From: Actinoplanes xinjiangensis
Lineage (GTDB): Bacteria; Actinomycetota; Actinomycetes; Mycobacteriales; Micromonosporaceae
NCBI RefSeq assembly: GCF_003148685.1
Contig: NZ_QGGR01000008.1
Span: 248,001 to 312,000 of the forward strand
Direction of reading: 5' to 3'
DNA length: 64,000 nt
Position 1 is the first letter of the stretch, and every line of letters begins with the position of its first letter. Positions 36,722-44,507 of this stretch are shown in pieces. The notes below the pieces were generated by a model. It worked only from the letters and a program-made list of their open reading frames with translations, was not told where the DNA came from and did no database searches. The position numbers and the translations under genes were made by a program.

Positions 36722-36824
36722 ATCTGTGGGCGCGAGACGGGCGGGAGAGCGGCTGGATCTGTGGGTGCGAGACGGCTGGGAGCGGCCGGGATCTGTGGGC
36801 GCGAGAGGGCGGGGGCGCAGGCCG
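36721..36824. repeat. Three tandem copies of a 34-35 bp direct repeat
   Basis: GATCTGTGGGCGCGAGA-type units begin at 36721, 36756 and 36790, each followed by a G-rich segment. The first unit abuts the palindrome of locus C. No gene is seen; the M56 promoter must lie within or just after it. Confidence 0.7.
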
Positions 36825-36873
36825 GGACCTATGGCCGGGGCCGATCGGGGCGGCGCGGGGTTAGCCTGCCCTC

Positions 36874-37779
36874 ATGTTCGACCACTTTCTCGTCTCGGTC
36901 GTCGTCGTGCCGCCCGTGCTGCTGGTGCTGGTGCGGCTGCTCGCCGACCGCCTCTCGCCGCGGGTGGCGGCGCCGGTGGTGGCCTGGTCGGCGGCCGGTG
37001 CCGCGGTGGCCAGCCTGATCAATCTGCTGGTGTTCGCGCTGAAGGCGGTCGCCGAGCTGCCCCCGGTCGCGCGCTGGTTCGGCTGGTCGGTGCAGCTTGT
37101 GGTGAACGACACCGCGCACTATCCGTGGGTGTCGTGGACCAGTGTGGTGTTGCTGACAGCGGCGGCGGTGTCCACAGCCGTGACGTGGCAGCGGCAGCGG
37201 CGTCTGCTGGCCCTGGCCACGGCCGGTACCGCGGAGGCGGGGGCGCTCGTGGTGGTGCCCGACCCGGCGCCGCACGCGTTCGCCGTACCCGGGAGGCCCG
37301 GTCATGTGGTGGTGACCACGGGTATGCGTGACGCCCTGTCGCCCGCGCAGTTCGTCGCGCTGCTGGCGCACGAGCGGGCGCATCTGGCCGCCCGGCATCA
37401 CCGTCTGATCCGGGTCGCCGAGTTGGCCGCGGCGGCGCACCCGGCACTGTGGTGGGTGTCGCGGCACGTCGACTACCTGGTGGAACGTGCCGCCGACGAG
37501 CGGGCGGCGACCGAGGTGGGCTCGCGGCGGACGGTGGCGCAGGCGATCGGGGCGGCGGCGCTGGCGGCGGCCGCCCCGATGGCTCCGGCGGGGTTGCACG
37601 CGGCGGCGCCGGGCGGTGTGGTGCCACGCCGGGTGGCGAGTCTGCTGAATCCGCGTGCCCGGGTGGCGGCGGTGGTCGGTGCGGTGCCGGTGGCGCTGGC
37701 GCTGTTCTCGATGGTCTGGACCGTGGAGGCGGCCTGGGATCTGGGCGAGCTGATCACGGCGGCGCTCGGCCAGGGCTAG
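36874..37779 (+). CDS. M56 family (BlaR1-like) membrane metallopeptidase
   Basis: A 301-residue membrane protease with four transmembrane helices and a cytosolic zinc-protease domain holding HERAH (HExxH, in LLAHERAHLAARHH) and a downstream ERAADERAA segment giving the third ligand. PHAFAVPGRPGHVVVTTGM is the typical strand before it. It lacks the extracellular beta-lactam sensor domain, as usual in actinobacteria. M56 peptidases normally cleave a BlaI repressor encoded next door. Here the BlaI-type gene lies at 41119, on the other side of the EfeUOB operon. Confidence 0.9.
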   Translation: MFDHFLVSVVVVPPVLLVLVRLLADRLSPRVAAPVVAWSAAGAAVASLINLLVFALKAVAELPPVARWFGWSVQLVVNDTAHYPWVSWTSVVLLTAAAVSTAVTWQRQRRLLALATAGTAEAGALVVVPDPAPHAFAVPGRPGHVVVTTGMRDALSPAQFVALLAHERAHLAARHHRLIRVAELAAAAHPALWWVSRHVDYLVERAADERAATEVGSRRTVAQAIGAAALAAAAPMAPAGLHAAAPGGVVPRRVASLLNPRARVAAVVGAVPVALALFSMVWTVEAAWDLGELITAALGQG

Positions 37780-37827
37780 GGATTTGACTTCTACAACGGA
37801 ATAAAAGAAGGTGGGCCTCACCGGTAG

Positions 37828-37846
37828 TTAGGTTTGGCTTACCTTG
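37828..37846. promoter_or_regulatory. IdeR/DtxR-type iron box upstream of efeU
   Basis: TTAGGTTTGGCTTACCTTG matches 15 of 19 positions of the actinobacterial iron-box consensus (TTAGGTTAGGCTAACCTAA). It ends 8 bp before the efeU start, where a bound repressor would block transcription. A TTGACT at 37794 may be the -35 element. Confidence 0.78.
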
Positions 37847-37854
37847 GGAGCGCG

Positions 37855-38688
37855 ATGACCGCCATCTTCCTGATCGGTCTGCGCGAAGGCCTGGAGATCA
37901 CCCTGGTGGTGTCCATCCTGGTTGCCTTCCTGGTCAGAACCGATCGCACGGCCCTGCTGAAATACGTCTGGGCCGGCGTGGCGGTGGCCGCCGCGATCGC
38001 GATCGGCTTCGCCGCGCTGCTCCAGGTCGGCGTGGCCCGGCTGACCTTCACCCAGCAGGAGCTGTTCGAGGCGATCGCGTCGTTCGTGGCCGTCGCCTTC
38101 GTCACCTGGATGATCTTCTGGATGCGGCGGATGGCCCGCCGGCTCGGGGCTGAGCTGCGCGGGCGCATGGAGGAGGCGATCGCCCTCGGGCCGGTCGCGG
38201 TCGCCTCGGTGGCGTTCCTCGCGGTCATCCGGGAGGGCCTGGAGACGTCCATCCTGTTCTACGCCGCCGCGCAGGGTGCCGCCGACAGCGTCCGCCCGCT
38301 GCTGGGCGTCTCGCTCGGCCTGGCCACCGCGGTCGCGCTCGGCTGGCTGCTCTACATCAGCGCGGTCCGGATCAACCTGTCCCGCTTCTTCGCCTGGACC
38401 GGCGCGCTGCTGGTGCTGGTCGCGGCCGGCATCACCAAGTACGGCGTGCACGACCTCCAGGAGGCCGGCATCCTCCCCGGGCTCAACAACCTGGCCTTCG
38501 ACATCTCCGGGTCGCTCCCACCGGAGACGTGGTATGCCGAGCTGCTGCGCGGGATGGTCAACTTCACCCCCGCGCCGACGGTCCTGGAGACGGTCGCCTG
38601 GCTGGCCTACGGCATCCCGGTCCTCGTGCTCTTCCTCTGGCCGGCCCGCACGCCGGCCGTCACGCCCACTCCCCAGAACGCCTCCTAG
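37855..38688 (+). CDS. efeU: EfeU, iron permease (FTR1 family)
   Basis: A 277-residue FTR1-type permease with seven helices. The two REGLE iron-binding motifs characteristic of the family are present: LREGLEITLVV near the N-terminus and IREGLETSILF near residue 127. It transports ferric or ferrous iron across the membrane with EfeO and EfeB. Start ATG at 37855 follows the iron box by 8 bp; the upstream frame runs through that box and is not used. The efeO start is 7 bp downstream. Confidence 0.95.
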   Translation: MTAIFLIGLREGLEITLVVSILVAFLVRTDRTALLKYVWAGVAVAAAIAIGFAALLQVGVARLTFTQQELFEAIASFVAVAFVTWMIFWMRRMARRLGAELRGRMEEAIALGPVAVASVAFLAVIREGLETSILFYAAAQGAADSVRPLLGVSLGLATAVALGWLLYISAVRINLSRFFAWTGALLVLVAAGITKYGVHDLQEAGILPGLNNLAFDISGSLPPETWYAELLRGMVNFTPAPTVLETVAWLAYGIPVLVLFLWPARTPAVTPTPQNAS

Positions 38689-38695
38689 GAGAACC

Positions 38696-39820
38696 ATGCG
38701 CCGCACCCCTCTCGCCGTCGCCACCGCGGCGTCGCTGCTGCTCACCGGCTGCGCCGACGACGCAGCGACGGCGCCCTCCGCGGGCGACGGGAAGATCACC
38801 GTGGCCGCCTCCGACACCGCCTGCCAGGTCGCCAAGGCCGAGGCCGCCGCGGGTACGGTCACCTTCACCGTGGCCAACAAGGGCGCCAAGGTCACCGAGT
38901 TCTACGTGTACGCGACCGGCGACCGGGTGATGGGCGAGGTGGAGAACATCGCGCCCGGCCTGTCCCGTGAGCTGATCGTCGAGCTGACCGCCGGCCGGTA
39001 CGAGACCGCCTGCAAGCCCGGCATGATCGGCAAGGGCATCCGCAACGGGTTCACCGTGACCGGCTCCAGCGCCCCGCTCACCGAGGACGCCAAGCTGGCC
39101 CAGGCCACCGCCGACTACCAGCGGTACGTGAAGAGCCAGACCGGCGCCCTGATCGAGAAGACGACCGAGTTCGTCGACGCGGTCAAGAAGGGTGAGGCCG
39201 ACAAGGCGAAGGCGCTGTTCCCGGTGGCGCGCACCTACTGGGAGCGGATCGAGCCGGTCGCGGAGATCTTCGGCGACCTGGACCCGGCGATCGACGGCCG
39301 CGAAGACGGTCTGGAACCGGGCCAGGAGTTCACCGGATACCACCGGATCGAGAAGGACCTGTGGCAGACCGGCGACATCAGCAAGTCCGGCCCGATCGCC
39401 GACAAGCTGCTGGTCGACGTGCAGAAGATCGTCGACCTGGCGAACAGCACCCCGCTGTCGCCGCTCCAGCTGGCCAACGGCGCCAAGGAACTGCTCGACG
39501 AGGTCGCCACCGGCAAGATCACCGGCGAGGAGGACCGCTACTCGCACACCGACCTGTGGGACTTCGCCGCCAACGTCGAGGGGTCGAAGGCCGCCATCGC
39601 GGCGCTGCGCCCGACGCTGGAGGAGAAGGACCCGGCGCTGGTCACCACGCTGGACGAGAAGTTCGCGGCGGTCGTCGCATCGCTGGAGAAGCACCGTGCC
39701 GGTGACGGCTGGAAGCTGCACAACACTCTCAGCGAGGCCGACCTGAAGCAGCTCAGCGATGACATCAACGCGCTGGCCGAGCCGATCAGCAAGGTCGCCG
39801 GCCTGGTGGCCGGCAAGTAG
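38696..39820 (+). CDS. efeO: EfeO, iron uptake lipoprotein (cupredoxin plus M75 domain)
   Basis: A 374-residue lipoprotein. The signal peptide ends in the lipobox LLTGC (Cys 19). An N-terminal cupredoxin-like domain (KITVAASDTACQVAKAEAAA ... FTVANKGAKVTEFYVYATGD) is followed by the imelysin-like M75 domain with GYHRIEKDLW (the HxxE metal motif) and DLWDFAANVEGSKAAI. It binds iron outside the membrane and delivers it to EfeU. TAGGAG lies before the ATG at 38696. Confidence 0.95.
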   Translation: MRRTPLAVATAASLLLTGCADDAATAPSAGDGKITVAASDTACQVAKAEAAAGTVTFTVANKGAKVTEFYVYATGDRVMGEVENIAPGLSRELIVELTAGRYETACKPGMIGKGIRNGFTVTGSSAPLTEDAKLAQATADYQRYVKSQTGALIEKTTEFVDAVKKGEADKAKALFPVARTYWERIEPVAEIFGDLDPAIDGREDGLEPGQEFTGYHRIEKDLWQTGDISKSGPIADKLLVDVQKIVDLANSTPLSPLQLANGAKELLDEVATGKITGEEDRYSHTDLWDFAANVEGSKAAIAALRPTLEEKDPALVTTLDEKFAAVVASLEKHRAGDGWKLHNTLSEADLKQLSDDINALAEPISKVAGLVAGK

Positions 39821-39848
39821 CCCGTACCGTCGTCGGAAGGTTGTGATC

Positions 39849-41105
39849 GTGAAGCGGCGCAGGATGATCGGGCTCGCCGGAGCGGGAGTCGCCGGACTCG
39901 CCGCCACCGGCGGTGCCCTGGCGCTCAGCCGGGCTGAGCAGCCGCGGCCGGAACCGGTCGCCGGCTTCGGTGACGCCGTGGAGTTCTACGGCGTGCGGCA
40001 GGCCGGGATCGTCACCCCGGCCCAGGACCGGCTGCACTTCGTCGCCTTCGACGTGATCACCGGTAAGAAGGCGGAACTGCTCGCCATGCTGGAGGCGTGG
40101 ACCGCCGCCGCCGCGCGGATGACCGCCGGCCTCGACGCCGGCACCATCGGCGCGGTCGGCGGCATCCCGGAGGCACCGCCGGACGACACCGGCGAGGCGA
40201 TCGGCCTGCCACCGTCCGGGCTGACGCTGACCATCGGGTTCGGGCCGGGACTGTTCCGCGACGCCACCGGCCGCGACCGTTTCGGGATCGCGTCGAAGAA
40301 GCCGGAGGCGCTGGCCGACCTGCCGCACTTCCCCGGCGACACGATCGACCCGAAGATCTCCGGCGGCGACATCTGCGTGCAGGCGTGCGCCCACGATCCG
40401 CAGGTCGCGGTCCACGCGGTACGCAACCTGGCCCGGATCGGCATGGGTGTGGTCAGTGTCCGGTGGTCGCAACTGGGCTTCGGGCGCACGTCGTCGACGT
40501 CGACCGGACAGGTCACCGCCCGCAACCTGTTCGGCTTCAAGGACGGCACCGCCAACCTGAAAGCCGAGGAGACGCAGCTGCTCGACGAGCACCTCTGGGT
40601 CCGTGACGGCGACGGGCCGGCGTGGATGACCGGCGGCTCCTACCTGGTCAGCCGCAAGGTCCGGATGCTGGTGGAGACGTGGGACCGGACCCCGCTCGGT
40701 GAGCAGGAGACGATCATCGGCCGGACCAAGGGCTCCGGAGCACCGCTGACCGGCAAGGACGAGTTCGACGAACCCGACTTCACGGTGAAGAAGGACGACG
40801 CGCCGGTCATCGCGCTCGACTCGCACGTCCGGCTCGCCCACCACTCGCAGAACCAGGGCGCCCGGATGCTGCGGCGCGGCTACAACTACGTCGACGGCTC
40901 GGACGGGCTGGGCCGCCTCGACGCCGGGCTGTTCTTCATCTCCTACCAGCGTGACCCGCACCGGCAGTTCGTGCCGGTGCAGAAGGCGCTGGCCCGTACC
41001 GACGCGCTCAACGAGTACATCCGGCACGTGTCCAGCGGCGTGTTCGCCTGCCCGCCCGGCCTGCTCGCCGCCGACGACCACTGGGGACGGGTGCTTCTCT
41101 CCTGA
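39849..41105 (+). CDS. efeB: EfeB, Tat-exported DyP-type heme peroxidase
   Basis: A 418-residue DyP peroxidase. The N-terminus (KRRRMIGLAGAGVAGLAATG) resembles a Tat signal, though R-R-x-M-I departs from the usual RRxFL. The DyP motif GFKDGTAN (GxxDG, catalytic Asp) and the proximal-heme segment VRLAHHSQNQGARMLRRGYN are present. In EfeUOB systems it oxidises ferrous iron or extracts iron from heme. The GTG at 39849 was chosen for its spacing to GGAAGG; GTG 39843 is closer to that site. It is the last gene of efeUOB, 13 bp before the BlaI-type gene. Confidence 0.94.
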   Translation: MKRRRMIGLAGAGVAGLAATGGALALSRAEQPRPEPVAGFGDAVEFYGVRQAGIVTPAQDRLHFVAFDVITGKKAELLAMLEAWTAAAARMTAGLDAGTIGAVGGIPEAPPDDTGEAIGLPPSGLTLTIGFGPGLFRDATGRDRFGIASKKPEALADLPHFPGDTIDPKISGGDICVQACAHDPQVAVHAVRNLARIGMGVVSVRWSQLGFGRTSSTSTGQVTARNLFGFKDGTANLKAEETQLLDEHLWVRDGDGPAWMTGGSYLVSRKVRMLVETWDRTPLGEQETIIGRTKGSGAPLTGKDEFDEPDFTVKKDDAPVIALDSHVRLAHHSQNQGARMLRRGYNYVDGSDGLGRLDAGLFFISYQRDPHRQFVPVQKALARTDALNEYIRHVSSGVFACPPGLLAADDHWGRVLLS

Positions 41106-41118
41106 TCGATAGAGTCGG

Positions 41119-41502
41119 ATGGTGAACACCGCATCGGGCCGGCGGCGGCCGGGGCAGCTGGAGACCGAGATCGTCACCGTGCTGGCCTCGGCGACCGCCC
41201 CGATGACCCCCGGCGAGGTCCGCGACGCCCTCGACCCGACCGGCGCCCTCTCCTACAGCACGGTGGTCACCACGCTGACCCGGCTCCACGAGAAGGAGGC
41301 GGTGGCCCGGCACCGCGACGGGCGGGCGTTCCGTTACGGCGCACTCGCCGACCCGGCCGGGCTGGTCGCCGACCGGATGAGCCGGCTGATGGCGGTCGAA
41401 CCCGACCGGGCCTCCGTGCTGCGGCGCTTCGTGAGCACCCTCGACGAGGACGACGAGCGGCTCCTGCGGGAGCTGCTGGCCACCCCCACCGAGGAGCCCT
41501 GA
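41119..41502 (+). CDS. BlaI/MecI/CopY family transcriptional regulator
   Basis: A 127-residue winged-helix repressor: LETEIVTVLASATAPMTPGE, then VRDALDPTGALSYSTVVTTL and TRLHEKEAVARHRDGRAFRY, followed by a C-terminal dimerisation helix region. This family represses M56 peptidase/beta-lactamase type genes and is released when the peptidase cleaves it. It follows efeB by 13 bp, so it is probably transcribed with the iron operon, whereas its expected M56 partner lies upstream of efeU (36874-37779). Confidence 0.92.
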   Translation: MVNTASGRRRPGQLETEIVTVLASATAPMTPGEVRDALDPTGALSYSTVVTTLTRLHEKEAVARHRDGRAFRYGALADPAGLVADRMSRLMAVEPDRASVLRRFVSTLDEDDERLLRELLATPTEEP

Positions 41503-41550
41503 GCGCCGCCGACGGCTAGACGGCAGACCGCGGTCACCTCCCGCACACCG

Positions 41551-42552
41551 TTAGCCGGGCATCTTGGCGTACGAGCCGGTGTCCACGTGGTCCGACACCT
41601 TCTCCATCGTGTTGATGCTGACGTGCGGCCACTTGATCCGGCCCGGCCCGCCGTCACGGCGCGGGAAGAAGTCGAGCTGCACGACCTGCACGTACTGCAG
41701 GCGCAGCCGGGTCCGGCCCCGCTCGTCCTCGATCTCCTGGAGGAAGAAGGTCGACTTCATCTCGGAGGCGTTGGCCTGCTTCACGATGAACGGGATGTTG
41801 CTGATCCCGGCCCGTTCCACGGTCGTGTCGAACTCCAGAACCGTGGTCTGCTTGATGTTCACACCCTGGTTGGCCACCTTGAGCAGCGCCGTCGGGTCGG
41901 TCGGGTCGAACAGGTTCTCGAACGGGTTGTCGTGGAAGTGCTTGTAGGCCGCCAGGTACGGGCTGTTCAGATCCTGGCTGACCCCGATCGGCAGCGAGTT
42001 CACCGTCGGGATGTCCGGCGCCCCCGGGATGACCTGGAAGTCGCCGAGCGCGAGCACCGAGTCGCCGTGCGGGATGGTGGCCAGGCGCGCGATCCGGGGG
42101 CCGCCGATGTCGATCTGGTCGAGCAGGTTGAGCAGCAGCCCGGGCTCGTGGTGGATCGCCAGATCCGGGCGGCCGGCCAGCCCGCTCTGCGGGAAGTCGT
42201 CGGCGACGATCTGCGCGATGGCCTGCTCGTAGTCGATGGCCACGATCTTCTGGTCGGTGTTCTTCGGACCGGTCAGGTCGATACCGCGGTTCGGCACGGC
42301 CTTGTCGACCAGCTGGAACCTGAGTTCCTCGTTGTACTGGTTGACGAGCAGACGGAACGGTGGCCCGCCCTGGCCGTCGGCCGGGGCGAATGGCAGGGCG
42401 ATCATGTTCCAGCCGCGTCCGGGCAGGCCCGGCTTGTTCGCCCAGGTGCCGGGGAGCAGACGGAAGGGCCCGAGATCCGGGTCGCCGGTACGCGCGGCCT
42501 CGAGGTGGCGGCCTTGGCGTTCGAGACGTTCGATGTTCGCAGCGCTGGTCAC
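41551..42552 (-). CDS. Heme-binding beta-barrel (nitrobindin-like) domain protein
   Basis: A 333-residue soluble protein. The segment LGPFRLLPGTWANKPG resembles the opening of nitrobindin/THAP4-type heme-binding barrels, and long proteins of this layout are catalogued as heme-binding proteins. Further recognisable blocks are GRGWNMIALPFAPADGQGG, VSQDLNSPYLAAYKHFHDNP and the C-terminal RLQYVQVVQLDFFPRRDG. No signal peptide. Position next to the iron/heme operon is suggestive, but the gene is convergent to it. Function is not established. Confidence 0.6.
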   Translation of the reverse strand: MTSAANIERLERQGRHLEAARTGDPDLGPFRLLPGTWANKPGLPGRGWNMIALPFAPADGQGGPPFRLLVNQYNEELRFQLVDKAVPNRGIDLTGPKNTDQKIVAIDYEQAIAQIVADDFPQSGLAGRPDLAIHHEPGLLLNLLDQIDIGGPRIARLATIPHGDSVLALGDFQVIPGAPDIPTVNSLPIGVSQDLNSPYLAAYKHFHDNPFENLFDPTDPTALLKVANQGVNIKQTTVLEFDTTVERAGISNIPFIVKQANASEMKSTFFLQEIEDERGRTRLRLQYVQVVQLDFFPRRDGGPGRIKWPHVSINTMEKVSDHVDTGSYAKMPG

Positions 42553-42772
42553 GAGTGCAGCCTTTCCAGGGAGTCGAGAAAGCCGTTCACATTGCGGCCG
42601 GGTGGATCCCGGCTTCCGTCCAAAGGAACGCTTCCGCGGTGGTCTGATACCAGAACCGGGGAAAGGATCACCAGGTCACGGGTGGTCGGCCTATGCGACC
42701 CGGCATGATCGGCGACAGGGGCGACATCTTCGGCTGATACGCCGTCACCGGTTCGGGCGGCAGCATTCGATA

Positions 42773-44398
42773 ATGGATCTCGTGAACGGCTGGGAGACGT
42801 CTCAGATGCGGGGACTCGAAGCCGAAACGAGTCCGGTGATCGTGACCCCGCCGGACCAGCTCTCGATCCGTGACCAGTTGATCGCGCGTCTCCAGGAGCT
42901 GGAGCTGCTCACCCCGAAGAACTTCGAGGGTGTGTCGGCCCCCGCCGCGATCGTCGAGCTGGAGGCCCGCCACCAGGGGTTCGAGGACCTCGCCCAGCGG
43001 GCCCAGCTGATCCTCGCCGACGTGGCCGGCCGCCGCGGCGACATCGCCGAACAGGGCCGGGTCGCCAAGGCGGTCACCCTCTGGGCCGAGCAGCACGACG
43101 ACGATGTCCTGCTGGCCCGTGGGCACCGGCTACAGGCGATCTTCTACCGGCGGCTCGGCGACAGCGCACAGGCGCTCGCGCACGCCGTCACCGGCCTCCA
43201 GCACGCCGAAAACCTGCCCGAACGGCTCCGCTGCAGCCAGTTGATCACGCTGGCCCTGCTCCTCGACCTCAACGGGCAGTTCGAGGAGGCCGAACGCCGG
43301 TTCGGTGAGGCGCTACTGCTCGCCGAGAAGAACGACGACCCCGACCAGGCACTGACCGTCATCAACAACATGGCGTTCACCGCCTACGAGAACGAGGACG
43401 TCGACACCGCCAACGACCTGGCCCGGCAGATGCGGACCATCGCCGCCGAGCACGGCATCCGGCTGGACGGCCTCTACCTGGACACGCTCGCCCGGATCGC
43501 GATCATGCAGAAGCGCTACGACGACGCCGAGGCCGCGCTCCAGCCGGTCCTCGACGATCCTCGTGGCCCGCTCCTCAGCGAAGCCGACAGCCTGCCCGAA
43601 TGCCTCCTCACCCTGGTCGAGATCTACCTCGGGACCGGGCGCCACGACCTGGCCGGCAAGACCCTCGACTGGGCCGGCGAGGTCTGCGACCAGCGGGGAC
43701 TCGCCGGCGTCGCGGCCAGTGTGCACCGCGCCCGCGCCGAGTGGCACGCCGGCGCCGGACGGTTCCAGCAGGCGTACGAGGAGTACCGCCTGTTCCACGC
43801 GCGGTCCGAGGCGCTGCACTCGGCCGAACGCGAGGCCCGCGCCTACGCCATGCAGGCCGTCTTCGAGGCCGAGGAGGCACGCCGGGCGTCCCAGCGCTTC
43901 GAGGCCCTGGCCTACCAGGACGCGCTCACCGGCCTGTACAACCGCCGCTACGCCGACGAGCGCCTGGCCGCCGCGGTCGCCGCCGCCCGCCGCAGTGGCG
44001 AGCCGCTCTCCGTGGCGGTGGTCGACGCCGACCACTTCAAACGGATCAACGATCAGCTCACCCACGCCGCCGGCGACGCCGTCCTGCGGGAGCTGGGCGC
44101 CCTGCTCAACCGTTTCGTCACCGGCTCGGAGGTCGCCGCCCGGATCGGTGGCGAGGAGTTCCTGCTGCTTCTGCCGGGTGTCAGCGCGACCGCCGCCCAG
44201 CACCGGTGCGAAACCCTTGCCGCGATGGTACGGAGCACGGACTGGAGTGGCCTGACCGGCACGCTACCGGTGACCGTGAGCATCGGCGTGGCCTCCCACA
44301 CCGACGGGCCGGTCACCCCCGATCTCCTGCTCAGCCGGGCGGACACGAGCCTCTACGCCGCCAAACACGCCGGCCGGGACCGGGTCAGCGCGGCCTGA
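42773..44398 (+). CDS. TPR-like diguanylate cyclase (GGDEF)
   Basis: A 541-residue protein with an N-terminal TPR-type helical repeat domain (about residues 60-350, e.g. LRCSQLITLALLLDLNGQFE, EEAERRFGEALLLAEKNDDP) and a C-terminal GGDEF domain: DALTGLYNRRYADERL, VDADHFKRINDQLTHAAGD, and the active loop RIGGEEFLLLLPG (GGEEF), all compatible with c-di-GMP synthesis. No transmembrane part. The ATG at 42773 has no clear ribosome site; GTG 42782 or ATG 42809 are alternatives. Not in an operon. Confidence 0.92.
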   Translation: MDLVNGWETSQMRGLEAETSPVIVTPPDQLSIRDQLIARLQELELLTPKNFEGVSAPAAIVELEARHQGFEDLAQRAQLILADVAGRRGDIAEQGRVAKAVTLWAEQHDDDVLLARGHRLQAIFYRRLGDSAQALAHAVTGLQHAENLPERLRCSQLITLALLLDLNGQFEEAERRFGEALLLAEKNDDPDQALTVINNMAFTAYENEDVDTANDLARQMRTIAAEHGIRLDGLYLDTLARIAIMQKRYDDAEAALQPVLDDPRGPLLSEADSLPECLLTLVEIYLGTGRHDLAGKTLDWAGEVCDQRGLAGVAASVHRARAEWHAGAGRFQQAYEEYRLFHARSEALHSAEREARAYAMQAVFEAEEARRASQRFEALAYQDALTGLYNRRYADERLAAAVAAARRSGEPLSVAVVDADHFKRINDQLTHAAGDAVLRELGALLNRFVTGSEVAARIGGEEFLLLLPGVSATAAQHRCETLAAMVRSTDWSGLTGTLPVTVSIGVASHTDGPVTPDLLLSRADTSLYAAKHAGRDRVSAA

Positions 44399-44507
44399 CC
44401 GCCTCTTGCGCCGGTCGTGGGCGCGGTCGTTCGTACCGGAATGATCTGCAACCCTGCCGCACCGCCGCCGGAAACGTCCCGCACCGCCCGGCCGGGACCG
44501 TTCTCCT

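Noticed and set aside
36726..37331. Plus-strand frame overlapping the M56 gene
   Set aside because: Alternative-frame shadow; the M56 frame has HExxH and membrane helices.
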